A stretch of DNA of 19,870 nt from CAZEAC01 sp964510065 (GTDB lineage Bacteria; Bdellovibrionota_C; UBA2361; CAIXSY01): the NCBI GenBank assembly GCA_964510065.1, contig CAZEAC010000084.1, positions 1 through 19,870 on the forward strand. The letters are read 5' to 3'. Each line of letters opens with the position of its first letter. Position 1 is the first letter of the stretch. The notes beneath the pieces were generated by a model. That model saw nothing but the letters and a program-made list of their open reading frames with translations, made no database searches and was not told the origin of the DNA. Below are positions 15,659 to 19,870 of this stretch, in pieces. Both the position numbers and the translations under genes were made by a program.

Positions 15659-16715
15659 CGCACGCTATCTCCTGATAATTGTTTGCGCCTGTCTTAGCTG
15701 CCCGCTGTTCGCGGAACGAGTTGTGACAAGGCGACCGCTTGCGTCCTCGAGCGCGGAGCTTCGAAATGTGCGCCTGGGCCAAGCGACTGAGATCTTCGTA
15801 AGAAGTCCCGAAGGAAAATTGCGCTTGAGGCTCAGGCGAATTGAATTCCGCGGGCTTGAGGGTGAATTTTCCGCGCATTCGCAGACTGAGGTACGGCTCT
15901 TTAAAGGCGCCTCTCTTGACCGAATGTCACAACGCAAGCGCTGGGTAGCGGCCGATATTATCGGCGCCGAATTGAGAGTCTGGTTCCTGGGCCCGCGGCG
16001 CTCGCGTCTGTACCAACTTGAAGAGCGCGCTCCGGGAAAGCCGTTACGACTTCGCCATCTCCCCTCACGCTATTCTATAGGCTGCGCTGGAACGGCGCTT
16101 CCCCCGCGCAGCCCAAGCCAGTCTGCCACCTCAACAGCTTCACCGAAGCGAATTCAGATTGCATTTGAGTACGACTACGAATTCTGGCGACGCTATGGCT
16201 CCAAGGCCGCCGCGGAGATTCTCTCGCGCGTCAATCTCGCCGACCAGATCTACAGCACGCAGCTCGATTTGAGGCTGATTCCTCGGGCCGCTCATGGATT
16301 TCGAACCTCATCGCAGCCCTTCACCTCTCAGTCCGCTTCGGTGCTTCTCGCGCAATTTCAAGAATATAGCACCGAGAAGCGCCAGCTTGGTCGTGCCGAT
16401 TTGTACCATCTCTTTTCAGGCAAAGCGCTGAGCTTTGGAGTTATTGGACTGGCTTACCTAACTCAAATCTGTCTCGATGGCGGAAATTTCAGTTTTGGGC
16501 TTTCGGCAAGCTCAAACGAGCTAGTTGCGCCGCTTGTGCTGGCCCATGAGATTGGTCATAACCTTGGCGCGCAGCACCCCGAAGACCTGCTCGGACCATC
16601 AAACGAACCTTCCCTTATGACTTCATTTCTTCAAGCCGGCTACTCTACCTTCTCGGAGTTTAGTAAGGGCGAGATAGTGCAGACGTTGCAAGCGCAGGGG
16701 GGATGCGTAAAGTAA
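15615..16715 (+). CDS. Secreted reprolysin-like (M12B-type) zinc metalloprotease
   Basis: The 366-residue protein has a signal peptide ('ARYLLIIVCACLSCPLFA', cleavage near residue 34) and a basic propeptide-like region (about 45-150). Its C-terminal metzincin domain carries 'VLAHEIGHNLGAQH', the HExxHxxGxxH zinc site (H311, H315, H321; catalytic E312), and a Met-turn 'PSLMTS' with M335. The upstream 'GLAYLTQIC' segment also fits adamalysin/reprolysin proteases. Such enzymes cleave proteins outside the cell or in the periplasm. The ATG follows an AAGGAG. The gene overlaps the Omp85-like gene by 44 bp in another frame, so the two form a coupled pair. Substrate and final location (periplasm, surface or medium) are unknown. 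A downstream hairpin at 16770-16792 may also limit this transcript. Confidence 0.88.
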   Translation: MAPRKQVLRWASTASARYLLIIVCACLSCPLFAERVVTRRPLASSSAELRNVRLGQATEIFVRSPEGKLRLRLRRIEFRGLEGEFSAHSQTEVRLFKGASLDRMSQRKRWVAADIIGAELRVWFLGPRRSRLYQLEERAPGKPLRLRHLPSRYSIGCAGTALPPRSPSQSATSTASPKRIQIAFEYDYEFWRRYGSKAAAEILSRVNLADQIYSTQLDLRLIPRAAHGFRTSSQPFTSQSASVLLAQFQEYSTEKRQLGRADLYHLFSGKALSFGVIGLAYLTQICLDGGNFSFGLSASSNELVAPLVLAHEIGHNLGAQHPEDLLGPSNEPSLMTSFLQAGYSTFSEFSKGEIVQTLQAQGGCVK

Positions 16716-16762
16716 GCGATCGATGGTTCAAATTTTTTTGCAATAAAACCGGACTAAACCAC

Positions 16763-16792
16763 AAAAAAAATGCCCGCATTTTGTGCGGGCAT
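16763..16792 (-). terminator. Intrinsic terminator of the microprotein transcript
   Basis: The arms atgcccgca (16770-16778) and tgcgggcat (16784-16792) form a perfect 9-bp stem with a five-base loop. On the minus strand it is followed directly by eight T (16763-16770 on the plus strand are A). This is a textbook Rho-independent terminator for minus-strand transcription. It lies 96 bp past the stop of the 26-residue gene at 16888-16968. It may also act weakly for the convergent protease gene. Confidence 0.88.
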
Positions 16793-16800
16793 AATTGGCT

Positions 16801-16868
16801 ACTTGCATACAGCGAACTGCATGCAAGCTACTCATAGATATCAAGAGAGAGAGAATCCCCCCTCTCTT
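16801..16868 (-). other. Structured 3' untranslated region of the microprotein mRNA
   Basis: Between the microprotein stop and its terminator there are two further dyads: cttgcat/atgcaag (16802-16808 with 16821-16827) and aagagag/ctctctt (16843-16849 with 16862-16868). With the terminator they make a tail of three hairpins. A stable RNA or a 3'-derived small RNA is possible. The dyads are seen; the function is inferred. Confidence 0.45.
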
Positions 16869-16887
16869 TCAATCTATTTTCTTAGCT

Positions 16888-16968
16888 CTACTTTCTTCGC
16901 TTAGAAGACTTCTTCTTAGTCGACTTCTTCGCAGATTTTTTCTTCGAGCTTTTTCTTTTAGCAGCCAT
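16888..16968 (-). CDS. 26-residue Lys/Arg/Ser-rich microprotein (histone H1-like)
   Basis: This small gene starts at ATG 16968 and stops at TAG 16888-16890. Of its 26 residues, 12 are Lys, 3 Arg, 6 Ser and 3 Ala. It begins MAAKRKSSKKK and continues in repeated K-K-x-S motifs, like the tails of histone H1 or bacterial H1-like proteins. A strong AGGAG (plus-strand 16978-16982) sits nine bases upstream of the ATG. A leader hairpin lies further upstream and an intrinsic terminator 96 bp downstream, so the whole transcription unit is visible. Binding to DNA, RNA or polyphosphate is the likely role by charge. It is not a ribosomal protein recognised here. Codon use alternates AAA/AAG and AGC/TCG/TCT, arguing against simple slippage DNA. 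Confidence 0.75.
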   Translation of the reverse strand: MAAKRKSSKKKSAKKSTKKKSSKRRK

Positions 16969-16989
16969 GATTATATTCTCCTACTTAGG

Positions 16990-17012
16990 GTGACAGGGGT
17001 ACTCCCTGCCAC
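16990..17012 (-). promoter_or_regulatory. Leader hairpin upstream of the microprotein gene
   Basis: The stem gtg-a-caggg pairs with ccctg-c-cac: eight pairs with one mismatch and a five-base loop. It sits about 20-45 bases before the microprotein ATG and eight bases upstream of its AGGAG. It could regulate translation or stabilise the 5' end. No convincing promoter was found further upstream. Confidence 0.45.
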
Positions 17013-17337
17013 GATATTCAGTCAATGCTCCGAAACGGTCCCACTTCAAGAAAAAACTCTCTACGCGGGTTCAATGCTTCAGAAAACGTTGACGGAATAG
17101 GTACATATTCTCGGTTTTTGCAAGATTTTCTCGCAAATTGGCTAACGCCGAAAATTGAACCTACTCCATTTGTTTCTACGGTCCCTCGGTACATCGATCT
17201 CCCCATCCCGCCACACTGCAATCACTGCACCGCAATAACTCCGCTGCAACACCCCTGCCACAATAACAGCCACCTCACTCAAGCCGTGCGTAACGAAACT
17301 CGAGAGCACAGATGCGATCGGCAACAACTAAGTACAG

Positions 17338-17397
17338 GCGAAAAACAGCGGAGCAAAAAACAGCGCAAAAGAAACAGTGCAAAAAAAACAGAGCGAA
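17338..17397 (+). repeat. A-rich degenerate tandem repeat (about 13-15 bp units)
   Basis: Four to five units of the form gcaaaaaacagcg follow one another (gcgaaaaacagcg, gcaaaaaacagcg, caaaagaaacagtg, caaaaaaaacagag, then decayed units). Either plus-strand frame across it yields Lys/Gln/Arg-rich peptide, including a 39-codon ORF from ATG 17311, but no ribosome binding site supports translation. It may be a non-coding tract or the decayed relative of a small basic protein gene. Confidence 0.45.
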
Positions 17398-17424
17398 AGA
17401 TACAACCGAAAGATTCGCACGAGA

Positions 17425-17485
17425 AAGTTGAGAAGTACTAACGCTCTCAACTTCTGAAGAATGAAGAGAGATACTCTCCCCATTC
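17425..17485 (+). other. Two adjacent hairpins in a gene-poor region
   Basis: The first has arms aagttgaga (17425-17433) and tctcaactt (17445-17453). The second is a nested stem gaatg-aa-gagag-ata-ctctc-cc-cattc (17459-17485) with a symmetrical internal loop. A 12-bp perfect palindrome tgagcatgctca follows at 17543-17554. Together with the terminator at 17583-17620 they suggest a structured plus-strand RNA. No known RNA family was recognised in the 17013-17864 stretch. Confidence 0.4.
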
Positions 17486-17582
17486 AAACTACATCTTGAA
17501 TGTGCCACGACAAACTGCACAATGCAAGACAATAAATTGAGATGAGCATGCTCAGAGAAAAGTTTCACTCAGCATTGATCGA

Positions 17583-17620
17583 GATCGCTCACTCAGATCG
17601 AAGTGCGATTCTTTTTTTTT
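17583..17620 (+). terminator. Candidate intrinsic terminator (plus strand)
   Basis: The stem atcg-(ct bulge)-cact pairs with agtg-cgat (17584-17593 with 17602-17609), with an eight-base loop. It is followed almost at once by nine T (17612-17620). No credible coding gene precedes it on the plus strand, so it would end an unannotated transcript, possibly an RNA starting in the 17000-17500 region. The bulged stem is moderate in strength. Confidence 0.5.
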
Positions 17621-17864
17621 AAATTCACCGCTGAGAATTTTTGCGAGACTCAAACTGAACAATTCTTTCTCGCGCGCATCGCAGCTAACGTTCGCACAGG
17701 GCAGAAGTTGCTTAAATTGTTCACTATAATGCCAACCGAGATTCATATTCGTGCTAAATCTTTAAATCACGAGTGCCGATATTTATCTGTACGATCGCTT
17801 GAGCGCGAAGCGAAAGACTACGTGCGGTATCAGAGTTAGTGACGCGCAACGTATTTGAATTACC

Positions 17865-18893
17865 ATGGAGACACCTCACGGTTCGCCGCCCAAAGACCTT
17901 AATACTGCCGAGAGTATCATCGCGGCACGGGGCTATGCCGGCATAGTTGGTGAAATTCCTAGCGCGTTCACCAGTGCAATACGCGGACTAATCGCCGATC
18001 AAGAGCGCAACAAAGGTGAAATATCAAATGGCACGCGCTTCTCGCTTCTCAGACTTCTAAGAAGCCCAAGTCTTCTCTCGCCGTTTTACTATTCTGCGCT
18101 TACCTTTCGCGGCCAATTCATCGGCGACCCGACCCAAGTTACAGTGAACGATCTTTTGGCAATGTTCCCGCCTGGCGATCTTTCAGGGATAATTTCACTA
18201 ATTTATCTACATCGTAAACTCGAGGGTATCGTTCCTGAAGCAAGCTGGACCCCTCTTCGGGAGCAGTTTAAACAAACCGCCGAAGCCGGCGCGCATATTG
18301 GCGCTGCAATCCCAAAAATTGGACTCTCTCTGGGGCTCTTCGTTGGCTCGCTTCCCAATATGGCGGGCGCCCTCTTCGAGAAGCACGATCCAAAAGGCTT
18401 TAAGGAATACGCCCGTCATCTCAAAGGGCTTCCCGGTGCTCCTTACGACCTGCGCTATGAATGTGAGCGCTGGGGCTGTACGAGGTTTAATGTCGCATCG
18501 ATGCTGCTTCAAACGCTCGGTTTTGGGATAAGTCTTGCGAATAACTTTAGCGCGGGACTTTGCACGCCAACCGAGCAGATCGGCGATCTTGATGGAGAGG
18601 CGTATCGTTGTGTGATTACTCAGGTCTGGATCTCAAGCATGCTACTCACGGGAAAGCCTCCTGAGATTCGTCATCGTGGCGAATATTACCCGCAAGCCGA
18701 ACCGCTCCGCGTACTCCTCGATTCGATTGAATCCGTGAGAAAGAAAGGAACGACTCACGACTTCCTGGCAAAACGCAAAGAAGATATCTCAAAAGCTTCC
18801 AATCCAGGACTGATGCAGCATGCGAAGAGCGCAGCGGCTTCAAACGACACATCTAAACCCGCCACGATAGAAGAAGAGATCGCGGAGGAATAA
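17865..18893 (+). CDS. Hypothetical protein with HDOD-like helical domain
   Basis: The 342-residue protein has no signal peptide. The middle ('LREQFKQTAEAGAHIGAAI', 'LSLGLFVGSLPNMAGALF', 'YECERWGCTRFNVASMLLQTLGFGISLANNFSAG', about residues 128-235) follows the order of an HDOD domain: the helix of the W..s..tA..a type, the 'GLL.diG' helix, then 'E...fG..H..va..Ll..wg.p'. The HD-type metal ligands are missing, as is normal for HDOD. HDOD proteins are usually signalling or regulatory. The C-terminal 60 residues are charged and likely disordered (ending 'TIEEEIAEE'). The ATG at 17865 has no good Shine-Dalgarno sequence. The fold call is by eye and uncertain; the protein itself looks real. Confidence 0.6.
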   Translation: METPHGSPPKDLNTAESIIAARGYAGIVGEIPSAFTSAIRGLIADQERNKGEISNGTRFSLLRLLRSPSLLSPFYYSALTFRGQFIGDPTQVTVNDLLAMFPPGDLSGIISLIYLHRKLEGIVPEASWTPLREQFKQTAEAGAHIGAAIPKIGLSLGLFVGSLPNMAGALFEKHDPKGFKEYARHLKGLPGAPYDLRYECERWGCTRFNVASMLLQTLGFGISLANNFSAGLCTPTEQIGDLDGEAYRCVITQVWISSMLLTGKPPEIRHRGEYYPQAEPLRVLLDSIESVRKKGTTHDFLAKRKEDISKASNPGLMQHAKSAAASNDTSKPATIEEEIAEE

Positions 18894-18909
18894 TACCTAT
18901 TTTAGTAAT

Positions 18910-19042
18910 TACTCATTAACCCCGGATAATCTTCCCTCCCCCTACTCTGTGACCTCTGTGTCTCTGTGGTTTTATAAGCATGCAAACCACAGAGACACAG
19001 AGGTCACAGAGTGCGAAAAAAACTACCCACACTTAATGAGTA
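18910..19042. repeat. Nested palindromic element with a perfect 29-bp stem
   Basis: An outer inverted repeat, tactcattaa (18910-18919) with ttaatgagta (19033-19042), encloses a perfect 29-bp stem (18944-18972 with 18984-19012) and an 11-nt loop (tataagcatgc). The left arm is built from CTCTGTG units (ctctgtg, cctctgtgt, ctctgtgg). It lies between convergent genes ending at 18893 and 19053, so it can serve as a bidirectional transcript end. The size and nested termini also fit a small non-autonomous mobile element. CTCTGTG-rich palindromes of this kind are, from memory, seen between genes in diverse environmental bacteria; that is not verified here. Confidence 0.75.
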
Positions 19043-19052
19043 GTTGCCCTTT

Positions 19053-19870
19053 TTATTTCAAGGTCTCGAGCAGCTGGTTACAAAGTGCTGAAAATTTGCG
19101 TGTCGAAATTGACTTTATCGATCGCTTATTACTCTTTTTCGGAGTCGCGATCGGCGCAGCGCCTGCCTTTCCCGCAACTGAAAAGCGTACGCTACGAAGC
19201 TGTTTCGCGCCGCGTGGCAATACCCCGGAAAGTGCTGCATTCCCTTCAATCACGTTTGTAAGCTTACCCCCGGTACAAAGCTTCGAGTTAAGCGATGCGC
19301 TTAAGGCGACAAGTCCATTTCCCGTTCCAGAAAGTTCAATACTAAAGGGCTTGCCCGGTGAAAGCTTCTTCACGAGTCGACCATTACCACTATATCCTGT
19401 GACGGTTACACTCGAAATCGTCGGTCCCTGCTGACCTGGAGTGCAAAGCGGCGAATAACGCAGCGCGAGTCCAGAGGTGATAGCCGCGCTGTTTGAGGCA
19501 TAGGTAACCGCGCCCGCGGCAATTGGGCCAGCAATTCCGATGGTGGCATGCGCCTGAACTTCGGACTGCACCGATTCGTCACCAAAACTTACGAATTCTT
19601 CGATTTGACCATCGGGCCGAAGCACCAAACGCACTTCTACGTCACCGGCCATACGGACGGCGTACTGCTTGACCTTCCAGTAAATAACGACCTGGCTAGA
19701 ATCACTATAGACCCTCACGCCATGCGGGTCGGCCTGAGCAATAAGGTCCGCATGGAGCGCGGCAATCGAATTAAGTGGCGCCTGAGTGCTATTTTGATAA
19801 TCCATACCCGAGGGTGCGCGCTTGGTATACACAACGCCATTTGGCGAAATATAAACGGTTGAAATGTATT
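19053..19870 (-). CDS. Hypothetical protein, C-terminal part (gene runs off the window)
   Basis: The minus-strand frame stays open from the stop at 19053 to the window edge, so the start is not in view. A GTG at 19832 is in frame, but coherent sequence ('ISPNGVVYTKRAPSG') continues upstream of it. The visible part of about 272 residues contains a beta-rich segment ('VRVYSDSSQVVIYWKVKQYAVRM', 'VEVRLVLRPDGQIEEFVSFGDE'), then a Gly/Ala/Ser-rich region with two Cys ('PLCTPG', 'KLCTGG'), and a basic tail ('TPKKSNKRSIKSISTRK'). No family was recognised. The Ser/Gly/Thr-rich make-up would suit an exported protein, but the N terminus is needed to tell. Confidence 0.65.
   Translation of the reverse strand, partial: YISTVYISPNGVVYTKRAPSGMDYQNSTQAPLNSIAALHADLIAQADPHGVRVYSDSSQVVIYWKVKQYAVRMAGDVEVRLVLRPDGQIEEFVSFGDESVQSEVQAHATIGIAGPIAAGAVTYASNSAAITSGLALRYSPLCTPGQQGPTISSVTVTGYSGNGRLVKKLSPGKPFSIELSGTGNGLVALSASLNSKLCTGGKLTNVIEGNAALSGVLPRGAKQLRSVRFSVAGKAGAAPIATPKKSNKRSIKSISTRKFSALCNQLLETLK

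Noticed and set aside
16715..16745. tRNA-like T-loop motif (ggttcaaat) after the protease gene
   Set aside because: No acceptor stem, anticodon arm or D-arm can be drawn around it. No tRNA was found anywhere in the window.
16795..17100. 101-codon plus-strand ORF antisense to the microprotein gene
   Set aside because: Its Leu/Arg/Phe-rich translation is the mirror of the Lys/Ser-rich coding strand, and the minus strand has the Shine-Dalgarno sequence and terminator.
17025..17441. 138-codon plus-strand ORF with a basic C terminus
   Set aside because: It has no ribosome binding site, and the first two thirds look random (Pro/His/Cys-rich without pattern). The basic tail is simply the A-rich tandem repeat read in one frame.
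18944..19012. CRISPR-like repeats from the CTCTGTG units
   Set aside because: The repeats are 7-8 bp, adjoining and arranged as an inverted pair. There are no unique spacers of regular length and no cas genes.

Overview
This window looks like chromosomal DNA of a diderm (Gram-negative) bacterium of roughly balanced GC content. It carries an Omp85-type outer-membrane barrel gene, Sec signal peptides, Tad (Flp pilus) minor-pilin genes, an acyl-CoA dehydrogenase and AGGAG-type ribosome binding sites. The gene mix resembles uncultured or predatory 'deltaproteobacterial'-type lineages such as Bdellovibrionota and relatives. That placement is an inference with low confidence; no rRNA or tRNA is present to anchor it.

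Region 1-4000 is an accessory island. In order it holds an ORF6N-domain DNA-binding protein, a repeat-bounded non-coding element, two probable gene remnants (the first resembling the tail of a Schlafen/AlbA_2 domain), a VapBC toxin-antitoxin pair on the minus strand and a complete tyrosine recombinase. Single-gene stretches here are bounded by short repeats. The ORF6N gene lies between two 17/20-matching direct copies. vapBC lies between two identical 18-bp copies, the second of them 32 bp upstream of the recombinase start. This suggests cassette-like gain of single genes. The ORF6N gene also contains a perfect 29-nt palindrome within its coding sequence.

Region 4000-10050 (minus strand) encodes a secreted or pilus-related block. 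A large signal-peptide protein of unknown function (7549-9996) ends at a long hairpin. It is followed by a tight three-gene cluster tadE-like, tadE-like, tadG-like that ends 30 bp from the recombinase. The rest of a Tad secretion machine is not in the window.

Region 10260-13600 (minus strand) has two metabolic genes: a divergent PurD-like ATP-grasp enzyme and a VLCAD/ACAD9-type acyl-CoA dehydrogenase. Each has its TAG stop inside a long hairpin.

Region 13850-16715 (plus strand) has a POTRA plus beta-barrel Omp85-family protein whose 3' end overlaps by 44 bp a secreted, reprolysin-like (M12B-type) zinc metalloprotease. The two are probably translated together.

Region 16716-17864 has few genes but much structure. 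The minus strand carries a 26-residue, Lys/Arg/Ser-rich histone-H1-like microprotein with its own Shine-Dalgarno sequence, leader hairpin, structured trailer and textbook intrinsic terminator. Beyond it lie an A-rich tandem repeat, several hairpins and a plus-strand terminator that may end a non-coding RNA.

Region 17865-19870 has a protein resembling HDOD domains (plus) and the 3' part of an unknown gene running off the window (minus). Between these convergent genes sits a nested palindromic element with a perfect 29-bp stem built from CTCTGTG units.
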